The position numbers and the translations under genes are program-made. The notes under the pieces were generated by a model. The model saw nothing but the letters and a program-made list of their open reading frames with translations, was not told where the DNA came from and did no database searches. From Streptomyces sp. NBC_01429 (GTDB taxonomy: Bacteria; Actinomycetota; Actinomycetes; Streptomycetales; Streptomycetaceae), in assembly GCF_036231945.1 (NCBI RefSeq), contig NZ_CP109599.1, positions 682,001 through 746,000 on the forward strand: DNA of 64,000 nucleotides. Direction: 5' to 3'. Below are positions 40,328-49,141 of the stretch, piece by piece; the first letter of the stretch is position 1; every line of letters starts with the position of its first letter.

Positions 40328-41155
40328 GTGCCGGCGATACCTGACATCACCCTCAACAACGGTGTGAAAATCCCCCAGCTCGGCTTCGGGACCTTCCAGA
40401 TTCCGCCGGAAGAGACCCGTGAGACCACCCTGACGGCCCTGGAGACCGGCTACCGGCACATCGACACGGCGGAGATGTACGGCAACGAGAAGGAGGTCGG
40501 CCAGGCGGTCAGGGACTCCGGTCTCGACCGCGCCGACGTCTTCGTCACCAGCAAACTGGACAACGACGCGCACCCGTACGACGACGCCCTGCGGGCGTTC
40601 GACGGGACCATGACGCAACTCGGTCTGGAATATCTGGACCTCTTCCTCATCCACTGGCCCCTGCCGGGTTCGGGTGACTTCGTGGAGACCTGGAACGCCC
40701 TGGAGCAGATCTACCGCTCCGGGCGGGTCAAGGCGATCGGGGTCTCCAACTTCCAGCCGCACCACCTGCGTCGGCTGCTGGAGAACAGCACGGTGGTGCC
40801 CGCCGTCAACCAGATCGAGGTGCACCCGTACCTGACCCAGGATTCCGTCAGGTCCTTCGGCGCCGAACACGACATCGCCACGGAGGCGTGGTCGCCCATC
40901 GCGCAGGGCAAAGTGCTCGGAGACCCGACCATCACCCGCATCGCGGAGCGGGTGGGCAGGTCGGCCGCGCAGGTGACCCTGCGCTGGCACGTGCAGCGTG
41001 GCGACATCGTCTTCCCCAAGTCCGTCACGCGGAAGCGGATCGAGGAGAACTTCGCACTCTTCGACTTCGAACTCACCGAGAGTGATGTCGGTGAGATATC
41101 GGCCCTCAACCGCGACGAGCGCACCGGGTTCGACCCGGACAGGTTCAACGGCTGA
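40328..41155 (+). CDS. Aldo/keto reductase
   Basis: A 275-residue NADPH-dependent aldo/keto reductase of the 2,5-diketo-gluconate reductase type. The tetrad is visible: Asp in RHIDTAEMY, Tyr in the same motif, Lys in FVTSKL and His in LIHWPLP; PKSVTRKRIEENF is the cofactor motif. Complete. GTG 40328 with AAGGAG 7-8 nt upstream. It follows the molybdoenzyme by 61 bp and is probably co-transcribed. Confidence 0.95.
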   Translation: MPAIPDITLNNGVKIPQLGFGTFQIPPEETRETTLTALETGYRHIDTAEMYGNEKEVGQAVRDSGLDRADVFVTSKLDNDAHPYDDALRAFDGTMTQLGLEYLDLFLIHWPLPGSGDFVETWNALEQIYRSGRVKAIGVSNFQPHHLRRLLENSTVVPAVNQIEVHPYLTQDSVRSFGAEHDIATEAWSPIAQGKVLGDPTITRIAERVGRSAAQVTLRWHVQRGDIVFPKSVTRKRIEENFALFDFELTESDVGEISALNRDERTGFDPDRFNG

Positions 41156-41203
41156 ACCGGCCCCCGGCCGGCGCCCGCCGAGGGGCGGGCGCCTACACCC
41201 GGC

Positions 41204-41254
41204 TCAGTGGACCCTTCCCCTCGGCCTCAGCCGGGTCGCGGGCAGTTCGGGGGC
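41204..41254 (-). pseudogene. Short remnant of pirin C-terminus (direct repeat copy 2)
   Basis: Minus strand encodes APELPATRLRPRGRVH followed by TGA, against APELPATRLKARGRVR at the end of the intact pirin (52856). Only this tail survives. Same orientation as the intact gene and the remnant at 27978. Confidence 0.7.
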
Positions 41255-41321
41255 CGCCACTTCCGCCACCGCCGCGCGCCTCCCCTTGATGTCCCGTTCA
41301 TGATGAAGGTCACGGCGGAAT

Positions 41322-41357
41322 ACTGTCCGATCGTTCAGCTCTGACCGATCGGACAGT
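41322..41357. promoter_or_regulatory. TetR-type operator, 12-bp perfect inverted repeat
   Basis: ACTGTCCGATCG and CGATCGGACAGT separated by 12 bp, ending 13 bp before the TetR start codon. The position implies autorepression and control of the downstream MMPL gene. Confidence 0.85.
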
Positions 41358-41370
41358 TAAGGTCGGGTGC

Positions 41371-41919
41371 ATGGCACGATCCGCCTCCGCGATGCGCGGC
41401 CTGATCCTGGAATCGGCTCTACGACAGTTCGCCGTACAGGGCTTCCGAGGTACCTCGTTGCAGGACATCGCCTCCGACGCCGGCTGCTCAAAGGCTTTGC
41501 TCCTGTACCACTTCTCCAGCAAGGAAACGATCTGTACCGAGCTGCTGACGCCGGCCCGGGACGCCCTCGCCACCCTGCTCGACCAAGTGGCCGCCGTGGA
41601 GGGCGAGTCGCGAGTGGAGATGACCGTCACCGGATACGTCGACCTCGCCCTGCGGTTCAGCCGTGAGATCCGGCTCCTCTTCGAGGACATCGCCGAGATG
41701 TCCCGTCACGATGCCCTGAACGTCATGGAACTGGCGGACAGGCTGCTCGACGCGCTGTCCGGCGGTTCGCACCAGCCACCGGCCCGGGTGGCCGCGTGGA
41801 TGGTGATGGGCGCCGTCTTCATCACGAGCGCCAGCGACAAGGAAGTGGCGCCGGACGATGTCCTGCGCGCCGAAATGATCCGCAGTGCGCTGCGGGCTCT
41901 GCACCACACCCCCAGCTGA
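41371..41919 (+). CDS. TetR-family repressor
   Basis: A 182-residue regulator with an N-terminal TetR helix-turn-helix (ALRQFAVQGFRGTSLQDIAS, DAGCSKALLLYHFSSKETI). The C-terminal ligand domain is not assigned. ATG 41371. It lies 25 bp before the MMPL exporter with the operator immediately upstream, so it most likely represses both genes until a substrate binds. Confidence 0.95.
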   Translation: MARSASAMRGLILESALRQFAVQGFRGTSLQDIASDAGCSKALLLYHFSSKETICTELLTPARDALATLLDQVAAVEGESRVEMTVTGYVDLALRFSREIRLLFEDIAEMSRHDALNVMELADRLLDALSGGSHQPPARVAAWMVMGAVFITSASDKEVAPDDVLRAEMIRSALRALHHTPS

Positions 41920-41944
41920 CCCCTCACGGAAAGTCCCACACCCC

Positions 41945-44113
41945 ATGGCGACCCTGCTGTACCGGCTCGGCCAGTTCTCCTTTCGACGCAGGGGGCGAAT
42001 AGCGGCGGCCTGGCTGCTTCTGCTCGCCGTGCTCGGAGTCGGAGCCGCCACCCTGATGAGCCCGACCACCGACAAGTTCTCCATGCCGGGCACCGAGTCC
42101 CAGAAGGCCCTGGACGATCTCGGCCGGCAGTTCCCCCAGGCGGGCGGCGCAACCGGCGCCATCATCATCGCCGCCTCCCAGGACTCGAAGCTCACCCCCT
42201 CCGCGGTGGCACCGGTGGTGAAGGAAGCCGCCTCGATCGACGGGGTCACCGCCGCGCTGGACCCCTTCGAGACGGGCTCCGTCTCCGAGGACGGCCGCTA
42301 CGCGCTGGTCCAGGTGCAGTTCACGAAGGGGCTCGACGAGGTCACCGACGCACAGAAGTCGGCCTATGAGCGGGTGGGCGCCGACGCCGAAGGACTGCGG
42401 GTCGAGCACGGCGGCGAGATCATGGGGGGCAAGGTGGAGGTCGGCTCCACCGAGGCCCTGGGTGTGATGGTCGCCGCGATGGTCCTGGTCGTCACCTTCG
42501 GATCGCTCGTCGCCGCCGGCATGACCCTGCTGAACGCGCTGATCGGTGTCGCGGTCGGCATGGCCGGCCTCTTCTCCCTGACCAGCGTCATCGAACTGAC
42601 CTCCACCGCGCCGATCCTGGCACTGATGCTCGGACTGGCCGTCGGCATCGACTACTCGCTCTTCATCACCTCGCGCTACCGCCAGTACCTCACCGAGGGT
42701 CTGGCGCCCGAGGAAGCGGTGGGCCGCGCGACCGGCACGGCCGGTTCCGCGGTCGTCTTCGCGGGAGCCACCGTCGTCATCGCGCTGGCCGGTCTCTCCG
42801 TCGTCGGCATCCCCTTCCTGAGCGTGATGGGCCTGGCAGCGGCGGCCACGGTCGCTGTCGCCGTCCTGGTCGCGCTCACCCTGCTGCCGGCCTTCCTCTC
42901 CTTCGCCGGCAACAGGATCCTGCCGCGCAAGCAGCGCCGGGCGGCTGCCGAAGACGCGGCGCTCGGCGAGGCCACCGAGGGCTTCGGGTTCACCTGGGGA
43001 CGGCTCGTCACCAAGCTGCGTATCCCGCTGCTGGCGGTCGGCATCGTCGGCCTGGGCGCGCTGGCCCTTCCCGTCCAGGACATGCGCCTGGCGCTGCCGG
43101 ACGCGGGCACCGCTGCCGAGGGCTCCGCCGCACGCGAGGCGTACGACCTCACCTCGGAAGGCTTCGGCGAGGGCTTCAACGGACGCCTCATCGCCGTCGT
43201 CAATGGCGCGGACGCCTCGTCGACCGGCGCGGCGGCGAAGAAGGCCGCGGCACTCATCCAGGAGACCGACGGCATTCTGGCGGTCGCTCCACCGCAGCCG
43301 AACCAGCAGGGCACCACCGTGCTGCTGACGATCATCCCCGAGGCAGGTCCGACCGCCGTCGGTACCGAGAACGCCGTCCGTGACATCCGCGACCGCGTCG
43401 CCGGGATCGACGGCGCCGACATCGCCCTCACCGGAGCGACGGCGCTGGGTATCGACGTCTCGGAGAAGCTCGCCGACGCCCTGCCGGTCTATCTGCTCCT
43501 CGTGGTCGGCTTGTCGATCCTGCTGCTCATGCTGGTCTTCCGGTCGGTCCTGGTTCCGGTCAAGGCCGCGCTGGGCTTCCTCCTCACCGTGGGCGCGACC
43601 TTCGGCATCACCGTCGCCATCTTCCAGGAAGGGCACCTCGCCTCGCTGGTCGGCATCGACACGCCCGGCCCGCTGGTCAGCTTCCTGCCGATCCTGCTCA
43701 TCGGCATCCTCTTCGGACTGGCCATGGACTACGAAGTCTTCCTGGTCTCACGCATGCGCGAGGACTTCGTCCACGGCGCGGATCCGCAGCAGGCCACGGT
43801 CGGGGGGATGGGGCACAACGCCCGTGTCGTCACGGCCGCCGCGCTCATCATGACGTCCGTCTTCGGAGGCTTCGTCCTGCTGGACGACCCGATCATCAAG
43901 TCCATCGGGTTCGCACTCGCCATCGGTGTGGTCATCGACGCCTTCGTCGTCCGCATGACTCTGGTGCCGGCGGTCATGTCGCTCCTGGGCCGCGCGGCCT
44001 GGTGGCTGCCCAAGTCGCTCGACAAGGCGCTGCCGGACCTCGACATCGAAGGTGAGAAGTTGAACCGGCGGCTGGAGCCGGAGGAACCGCGCAAGGACAC
44101 CGTCGCGGTCTGA
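41945..44113 (+). CDS. MMPL-family (RND) transporter
   Basis: A 722-residue MmpL-type exporter with about 12 helices in two halves: helix 1 at residues 20-38, an extracytoplasmic loop to about 170, helices to 340, second loop, and helices 500-690. GIDYSLFITSRYR and AMDYEVFLVSRMRE are the paired helix-4/10 motifs carrying the proton-relay Asp-Tyr. Exports lipids or drugs; the substrate here is unknown. Second gene after TetR. Confidence 0.95.
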   Translation: MATLLYRLGQFSFRRRGRIAAAWLLLLAVLGVGAATLMSPTTDKFSMPGTESQKALDDLGRQFPQAGGATGAIIIAASQDSKLTPSAVAPVVKEAASIDGVTAALDPFETGSVSEDGRYALVQVQFTKGLDEVTDAQKSAYERVGADAEGLRVEHGGEIMGGKVEVGSTEALGVMVAAMVLVVTFGSLVAAGMTLLNALIGVAVGMAGLFSLTSVIELTSTAPILALMLGLAVGIDYSLFITSRYRQYLTEGLAPEEAVGRATGTAGSAVVFAGATVVIALAGLSVVGIPFLSVMGLAAAATVAVAVLVALTLLPAFLSFAGNRILPRKQRRAAAEDAALGEATEGFGFTWGRLVTKLRIPLLAVGIVGLGALALPVQDMRLALPDAGTAAEGSAAREAYDLTSEGFGEGFNGRLIAVVNGADASSTGAAAKKAAALIQETDGILAVAPPQPNQQGTTVLLTIIPEAGPTAVGTENAVRDIRDRVAGIDGADIALTGATALGIDVSEKLADALPVYLLLVVGLSILLLMLVFRSVLVPVKAALGFLLTVGATFGITVAIFQEGHLASLVGIDTPGPLVSFLPILLIGILFGLAMDYEVFLVSRMREDFVHGADPQQATVGGMGHNARVVTAAALIMTSVFGGFVLLDDPIIKSIGFALAIGVVIDAFVVRMTLVPAVMSLLGRAAWWLPKSLDKALPDLDIEGEKLNRRLEPEEPRKDTVAV

Positions 44114-44121
44114 CACGTCGC

Positions 44122-44164
44122 GTCGGCTGGGGGTGGGGCCGCACAGGCGCCGCCCTCAGCCGAC
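44122..44164 (+). terminator. Hairpin after MMPL gene
   Basis: Stem GTCGGCTG / CAGCCGAC, extended inward by G:C pairs, 9 bp after the MMPL stop. Confidence 0.6.
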
Positions 44165-44396
44165 ACGCCCCCTCGGGACGCATCACTCGCTCAGTGAGCA
44201 ACAGCGGCTTTTTCAACGACCCTTCGGCCGGTTACGCGGCATCTGTTCCCACGCGGGCGACTTCACGCAGGCTCACATCGTCGGCCGCTCAATGAGCCGG
44301 CGCACCGCCTCGTTCGCGATATTCGGGTGAGCTGCACTGAGATTCGTGGAGTCCCTGATGCCAGGGTTCCGATCCTGGTGAAGGGGAACGACATCA

Positions 44397-44708
44397 GTGC
44401 CGGCACCACGGAAATACCCCGATGAGCTGCGTGTGCGGGCGGTCCGCGAGGTCCGCGCCACGGGCCGTCCCGTCGCGCACGTTGCGAAGGGCCTCGGCAT
44501 CCGCGAGGAAGCCTTGCGCGGCTGGGTCCGCCAGGCCGAGGCGGATGCCGGTGAACGCGACGGCCGGCTGAGTACGGCCGGGCTCGACGAACTCAAGCAA
44601 CTCCGCGAGGAGAACGCTGCGTTGAGGTGGGCCAATGAGATCCTGAAGGCCGCTTCGGTGTTTTGTGCCCAGGGGATCGACCGTTCCCGGACGAGGCCGT
44701 GCAGGTGA
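44397..44708 (+). CDS. IS3-family transposase OrfA
   Basis: A 103-residue DNA-binding subunit: helix-turn-helix (YPDELRVRAVREVRATGR...GIREEALRGWV) and a leucine-zipper-like helix (LDELKQLREENAALRWANEI). GTG 44397. It overlaps orfB; a TTTT run at about 44661-44664 allows the -1 shift that would give the OrfAB fusion. Confidence 0.92.
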   Translation: MPAPRKYPDELRVRAVREVRATGRPVAHVAKGLGIREEALRGWVRQAEADAGERDGRLSTAGLDELKQLREENAALRWANEILKAASVFCAQGIDRSRTRPCR

Positions 44709-45589
44709 TGGACCACCTGCGCGAGAAGGGCTTCGGGGTCGATCCCGTCTGCCGGGAGCTGGACCTGTCGCCGTCGACGTACTTCGCCCGCGAGAAGCGC
44801 CCGAAGTCCGCCCGCCGACCGCGGGAGGAACAGCTCATGCCCATGATCGAGCAGACCCACGCCGAGTCCGGCGGGAGTTACGGAGCCCGAAGGATCACCC
44901 GCGCGCTGCGGCGCGGTGGCATCGAGGTGGCCCGCTGCACGATCGAGCGGCTGATGGCCGAGCTCGGCATCGAGGGCGTCGTCCGCGGCCGGCGCCGGCG
45001 AACCACCGTCAGCGAGCCGTCGGCGCCGAGGCCGCCGGACCTGGTCGACCGGGACTTCACCGCCGACGGCCCCGACCGGCTCTGGGTCGCCGACATGACC
45101 TATGTCAGAACCTGGTCCGGCTGGGCTTACGTCGCCTTCGTCCTGGACGTGTTCTCCCGCATGATCGTCGGCTGGCGGATCGCGAACCATATGCGGACCG
45201 AACTCCCTCTGGAAGCACTGGAGATGGCGCTGCGGCGTCGGCGGATCAAGAAGGGCTCCGGCCTGGTCCACCACTCCGACAGGGGGTCGCAATACGTATC
45301 AATTCGCTACACGGACCGGCTGTCGGACACCGGCGCCTCCGCGTCGGTCGGTTCCATCGCGGACTCGTACGACAACGCCATGGCCGAGGCGCTGAACGGC
45401 ACCTTCAAAGCTGAGTTGATCGAAATGCAGGGTCCCTGGCGGGACGTCGGCCAGGTCGAGCGAGCGATCTTCCAATGGGTCACGTGGTACAACGAAGAGC
45501 GTCTCCACTCCGCTCTCGATTACGTACCGCCCGCCGAGTACGAACGGGACTTCTGGCAGAGCCTGGGACAAGCCCCGCAGCCCGCCTGA
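44663..45589 (+). CDS. IS3-family transposase OrfB (DDE integrase)
   Basis: The catalytic part, in the -1 frame to orfA; normally made as an OrfAB fusion, with TTG 44663 the first possible independent start. It has an HTH_21-like region (SGGSYGARRITRALRRGG) and the DDE residues in LWVADMTYV, LVHHSDRGSQYVS and MAEALNGTFKAELI, followed by WYNEERLHSALDYVPPAEYE. Complete. Confidence 0.95.
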   Translation: MCPGDRPFPDEAVQVMDHLREKGFGVDPVCRELDLSPSTYFAREKRPKSARRPREEQLMPMIEQTHAESGGSYGARRITRALRRGGIEVARCTIERLMAELGIEGVVRGRRRRTTVSEPSAPRPPDLVDRDFTADGPDRLWVADMTYVRTWSGWAYVAFVLDVFSRMIVGWRIANHMRTELPLEALEMALRRRRIKKGSGLVHHSDRGSQYVSIRYTDRLSDTGASASVGSIADSYDNAMAEALNGTFKAELIEMQGPWRDVGQVERAIFQWVTWYNEERLHSALDYVPPAEYERDFWQSLGQAPQPA

Positions 45590-45596
45590 AACAAGA

Positions 45597-46073
45597 TCAT
45601 TGGACTCCACGAAACTCAGTACAGCTCACCACGATGCGCCCAGGGTTCCCCGGAAGGGCGTAGGCATCGGCTTCTGGGCGGTCCAGGACGCTGAGGTCTC
45701 CCGCGGTGGGGGCGTTTTGCAGCTGTGCGTGCGCGGTGCGGTACTGGCGGAGCTGGCTCAGGGCCGACCGGGGCATGGCGTACGCGCAGACAGCGAGGGC
45801 GCCGACGGCGAGTGCGGTCGCCGGATAAGCGACCACGACGGGCGCGAAGTCCAGGGGGCGGATCAGGTGGCCGAGGCGGGCCAAGGCGGACACGGTGAGC
45901 GCGCCGGCGAGGAGCAGGCCGCCGAGCGCGGCCAGCCAGCCGCCCGCCAACACGCACGCCGTCGCGGTCAGCGCCCACAGCGCGGCCGTCGGCCGAAGGC
46001 GCGGAACCGCACACCGAGTGAGCGCCGGCGCCGCGAACGGCATCAGCAGCGGCACGAGCAGCGCGGTGATCAC
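45597..46073 (-). pseudogene. M56 (BlaR1-like) membrane peptidase truncated by IS3
   Basis: The N-terminal membrane half of an M56 protease (start GTG 46073): three or so helices (ALTATACVLAGGWLAALGGL, PVVVAYPATALAVGALAVCA) and the segment DRPEADAYALPGNPGRIVV, just before the missing HExxH active site. The last codons are read from the IS end. M56 proteins cleave or sense for BlaI-type repressors; without the catalytic helix, induction through this partner should be lost. Confidence 0.85.
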
Positions 46074-46444
46074 CGGCCGCCACCGCTTTCCAGGAGGTCG
46101 CGCAGTATGCGCTCGTCCTTGGGGCCCAGATCGGAGACGAACCGTGCCAGCACGGTCTGGCGGTCGGTGTCCTTGTCGAGTTCGTGGTGCATGCGCCGGG
46201 CGGTCAGGCCGTGGGCGTCCTGGACGGGGAAGTAGGCGAATCCGCGACCGGAGCGTTCCCTGCCGACGGTCCCCTTCTCGAAGAGGCGGGACAGGATCGT
46301 CGTCACAGTCGTGCGGGCCAACTCCACCGGCAGGCCGCGCTGCACCTGCCCGGCGGTCCGGGGCCCGTCCGCGGCCCAGAGCGCCGCGAGCACGCTCGCC
46401 TCCAGCTCACCGGCCCCCCTGCGCTCGGCAGCACCCTCGGCCAT
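46070..46444 (-). CDS. BlaI/MecI/CopY-family repressor
   Basis: A 124-residue winged-helix repressor: LEASVLAALWAADGPRTAGQ, TTVTTILSRLFEKGTVGRER, GFAYFPVQDAHGL. ATG 46444 is chosen over upstream starts since GGAG and AAGG sit just before it. Its stop overlaps the M56 start (GTGA), the normal blaI-blaR1 layout. The dyad 26 bp upstream of its start is its probable operator, controlling itself and the divergent DedA gene. Confidence 0.93.
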   Translation of the reverse strand: MAEGAAERRGAGELEASVLAALWAADGPRTAGQVQRGLPVELARTTVTTILSRLFEKGTVGRERSGRGFAYFPVQDAHGLTARRMHHELDKDTDRQTVLARFVSDLGPKDERILRDLLESGGGR

Positions 46445-46469
46445 TACCTTCTCCCCATCTCCGCATCGT

Positions 46470-46502
46470 CTACAGTTCAGTAGACCGTCTACGTGACTGT
46501 AG
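46470..46502. promoter_or_regulatory. BlaI-type operator, 33-bp palindrome
   Basis: Nested dyad: CTACAGT-tca-GTAGAC-c-GTCTAC-gtg-ACTGTAG, with both arm pairs perfect, centred at 46486. CTACA/TGTAG arms are typical of BlaI/MecI operators. It lies between blaI (minus) and the DedA operon (plus). Confidence 0.85.
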
Positions 46503-46561
46503 TCGATCGGTTGTTCCATCCGGCTGTCCCCTGCCCGCATTCAGCGAGAGGCCACCCACTC

Positions 46562-47230
46562 ATGGCCCTATCCGTCCTCGCCGCATCGTCGCTAGCGGTG
46601 AACCTCCTCGATGCCCAGTCGCTACTGGCGACCTTCGGTGTCCTGGGCATCGCGGTGGTGATGTTCGCCGAGACGGGACTGCTGGTCGGCTTCTTCCTGC
46701 CAGGCGACTCCCTGCTCTTCACCGCGGGCCTGCTGTGCGCGGGCTCCGCGGACAAGGCTGCGACGCTATCCCTGCCCTGGGTCCTTGCGGCTTCGGTGGC
46801 CGGTGCGCTGACCGGCGCCCAGGTCGGATACCTCATCGGGCGCCGGGCGGGCGGAGCGGTCCTGTCCCGGAGCAGGTCCAAGCGCCTGCACGAGGGCGCC
46901 GAGCGCGCGCAGGAGTTGCTGGAACGCTACGGGCACGCCAAGGCGATCGTGCTGGCCCGCTTCGTGCCCGTGGTGCGCACGGTCTTGAACCCGCTCGCCG
47001 GGGCGCTGAACATCCCGGCCCGCGTCTTCACCCTGTGGCAGGTGGCCGGCGGGCTGGTGTGGACGGTGGGCCTGGTGCTGGCCGGTTACGCGCTCGGCTC
47101 CTCCATCCCCAACGTTGACCGGTACCTGCTGCCGATCGTCGCCCTCATCGTCGCGGTGTCCCTGCTGCCGCTGGCGATCGAACTGCTCCGCTCCCGGAGG
47201 GCCGGCAGGCACCAGAACGGATCCGCTTGA
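46562..47230 (+). CDS. DedA-family membrane protein
   Basis: A 222-residue integral membrane protein with four to five helices and the DedA signatures FAETGLLVGFFLPGDSLLFT and ARFVPVVRTVLNPLAG. The family is thought to flip undecaprenyl phosphate or phospholipids. ATG 46562. First gene of a tightly packed five-gene run, downstream of the BlaI operator. Confidence 0.93.
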   Translation: MALSVLAASSLAVNLLDAQSLLATFGVLGIAVVMFAETGLLVGFFLPGDSLLFTAGLLCAGSADKAATLSLPWVLAASVAGALTGAQVGYLIGRRAGGAVLSRSRSKRLHEGAERAQELLERYGHAKAIVLARFVPVVRTVLNPLAGALNIPARVFTLWQVAGGLVWTVGLVLAGYALGSSIPNVDRYLLPIVALIVAVSLLPLAIELLRSRRAGRHQNGSA

Positions 47231-47835
47231 TGACTCCCCCGTACGACGGCTCGGCCATCGACGGCCCCGCCTACCGCGAGATCGTCGACCTCGCCCACCG
47301 GGCCCCCGGTTGGGTCGACAGCCTGATCACCGGCTGGTCGGCCTACGGGCTGGGCGTCTTCGCGCTGCTGATGCTCCTCGCCTGGTGGCAGGCCCGCCGC
47401 GCGGGCACCCCGGCGGCGGTCACCGCTCTCGCGGTCCCGCTCGTCACCGTCCTCGCCTTCGGCATCGACTCCCTTCTGAAACTGGCCGTCCGTGAGGACC
47501 GGCCCTGCCAGCAGCTGAGCGTGGTCACCCTCGAAGCGTGCCCGGCGGCCGGTGACTGGTCCTTCCCCAGCAACCATGCCGCCCTCGCCTCGGCTGCGGC
47601 CTTCGCGCTGCTCCTCGTATCGCGCCGCGTGGGTTTGATCGCCCTGGCGGCGGCGGTCCTGATGGCGGCCTCGCGGGTCTGGGTGGGCGTGCACTACCCG
47701 CACGATGTCCTCGTCGGGTTCGCTGTCGGCGCCCTCGTCGCCCTCCTCGCCACCTGGGCGGTGCGGCGCAAGCAGAGTGAGCTCGCGGCCCGGCTGAAGG
47801 ACGGCCCGCTGCGCCCGCTGCTGGCCGCGGCGTGA
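47230..47835 (+). CDS. PAP2-family phosphatase
   Basis: A 201-residue membrane phosphatase with the three PAP2 motifs: KLAVREDRP, SFPSNHA and SRVWVGVHYPHDV. Such enzymes dephosphorylate lipid pyrophosphates, for example undecaprenyl pyrophosphate. Start ATG 47230 overlaps the DedA stop by one base; TTG 47227 is possible. Works plausibly with DedA in lipid-carrier recycling. Confidence 0.93.
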   Translation: MTPPYDGSAIDGPAYREIVDLAHRAPGWVDSLITGWSAYGLGVFALLMLLAWWQARRAGTPAAVTALAVPLVTVLAFGIDSLLKLAVREDRPCQQLSVVTLEACPAAGDWSFPSNHAALASAAAFALLLVSRRVGLIALAAAVLMAASRVWVGVHYPHDVLVGFAVGALVALLATWAVRRKQSELAARLKDGPLRPLLAAA

Positions 47836-48479
47836 CCCGCCACAGGGCCGCCCGCCTGTGCGGCTGGGCGGCCCTGGCCGCGTCGGCCGCCTTCGCCCTG
47901 CTCGCCGTAGCGGTGTTCCACGCGCCGCATGGGCTGCTGCCCGGCGACGCTGCGCTGCACACCTGGTCGCTGGCGCACCGGCCCGGTCCCGCCCTGGCCC
48001 TGTCGCGCGCGGTCACCGCCACCGGCTCCGGGGCCATCCCTTTCGCGGCGGTCATCCTGGCGGGTCTGTCCGTGGGCCGCACCACCCGGCAGCGTGTCAT
48101 CACCGCCGCCGCGCTCGCCCTCTGCCTCGGCGCGGGCCAGGCCCTGCGGTACGCGGTCATGATGCTGATCGCCCGCCCCCGGCCGCCGCTCGCCGACTGG
48201 GCGACGCACGCCTCGGGGTGGTCCTTCCCCTCCGGTCACGCCACCACCGGCGCGATGACCGCGGGCCTCCTGATCGCCGCCCTGCTGCTCCGCGGCCCTC
48301 GCGTCCCACGGCTGGCTGCCGTCCTGATCGGCGTCTGGGGCGCGGCCGTGGGCCTGACCCGGGTGTATCTCGGCGTGCACTGGTTCAGCGACGTGCTCGG
48401 CGGCTGGCTGTTCGCCACGGCATGGCTGGCCCTGGCCGCCTGCGCGTACCTGTGGCGTACGCGGGAAACCGTACGGTGA
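47832..48479 (+). CDS. Second PAP2-family phosphatase
   Basis: A 215-residue membrane protein with PAP2 motifs RYAVMMLIARPRPP, SFPSGHA and TRVYLGVHWFSDV. GTG 47832 overlaps the previous stop (GTGA). It diverges from its neighbour enough that recent tandem duplication is unlikely. Confidence 0.92.
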   Translation: MTRHRAARLCGWAALAASAAFALLAVAVFHAPHGLLPGDAALHTWSLAHRPGPALALSRAVTATGSGAIPFAAVILAGLSVGRTTRQRVITAAALALCLGAGQALRYAVMMLIARPRPPLADWATHASGWSFPSGHATTGAMTAGLLIAALLLRGPRVPRLAAVLIGVWGAAVGLTRVYLGVHWFSDVLGGWLFATAWLALAACAYLWRTRETVR

Positions 48480-49141
48480 CCGGGCGGCGCGTCCTCGTCG
48501 TGGAGGACGATCACGCCCTGCGCGACGTACTCCTGCGTGGCCTGCGGGACGAGGGTTTCGAGGCGATGCCGGCCCAGGACGGTGCGAGCGCGCTGCGCCT
48601 CGCCGCGAACGGCTTCGACGCGATCGTCCTGGACGTCGGGCTGCCGGACGCGGACGGCCGCGACGTGTGCCAGGCTCTGCGGGCCAACGGATACCTTGCC
48701 CCCGTCGTCTTCCTCACGGCCCACCACGGGATCGCCGACCGGCTCTCCGGATTCTCCGCGGGCGGCGACGACTATCTGGCCAAGCCGTTCCACCTGGCCG
48801 AGCTCGCCGCCCGCCTGCGCGCGGCTCTGAGACGGGCCGGCCCCGGCGTCCCGGCCACGACCGGGGACCTGGTGCTCGACCCGGTGCGCTTCACCTGCAC
48901 CGCCGCGGGGCAGCCCGTCGACCTCACCCCGACCGAGTTCCGGCTGCTGGCCGCGCTCATCGCCTCGGCCGGAGGCCTCGTACAGCGCCGCGAGCTGCTC
49001 CGGGCCGGCTGGCCGGAAGGGGCCCGGGTCACCGACAACACCCTCGACCAGTACCTGAGCCGCCTGCGCCGCAAACTGCGCACCGCGGGCAGCGCCCTGA
49101 CCCTCACGACCAGTCGCGGCATGGGACACCGGCTCTCGTGA
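48476..49141 (+). CDS. OmpR/PhoB-family response regulator
   Basis: A 221-residue regulator: receiver domain with the acidic pocket (VVEDDHA), phospho-acceptor Asp in AIVLDVGLPD, Lys in YLAKPFH; winged-helix DNA-binding domain (LTPTEFRLLAALIAS, DQYLSRLRRKL). GTG 48476 overlaps the PAP2 stop. Pairs with the next gene. Confidence 0.95.
   Translation: MTGRRVLVVEDDHALRDVLLRGLRDEGFEAMPAQDGASALRLAANGFDAIVLDVGLPDADGRDVCQALRANGYLAPVVFLTAHHGIADRLSGFSAGGDDYLAKPFHLAELAARLRAALRRAGPGVPATTGDLVLDPVRFTCTAAGQPVDLTPTEFRLLAALIASAGGLVQRRELLRAGWPEGARVTDNTLDQYLSRLRRKLRTAGSALTLTTSRGMGHRLS

Larger units (their letters stand above)
44326..45630. mobile_element. IS3-family insertion sequence
   Basis: About 1,305 bp bounded by 29-bp terminal inverted repeats that agree at 27 positions (left end GGTGAGCTGCACTGAGATTC, 44326-44354; right end 45602-45630). 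It carries orfA and orfB in the overlapping -1 arrangement typical of IS3. No clear target duplication. The right end lies inside an M56 peptidase gene whose 3' part is gone; the 160 bp left of the element hold only a short unrecognised tail. The reading frames are intact, so it may be active. Confidence 0.92.

Noticed and set aside
41924..43636. 570-codon minus-strand frame opposite the MMPL gene
   Set aside because: Asp/Gly/Gln-rich mirror of a membrane protein gene; no homology seen.
44326..45630. Target-site duplication flanking the IS3 element
   Set aside because: The 3-4 bases on each side do not match, so no duplication can be claimed.
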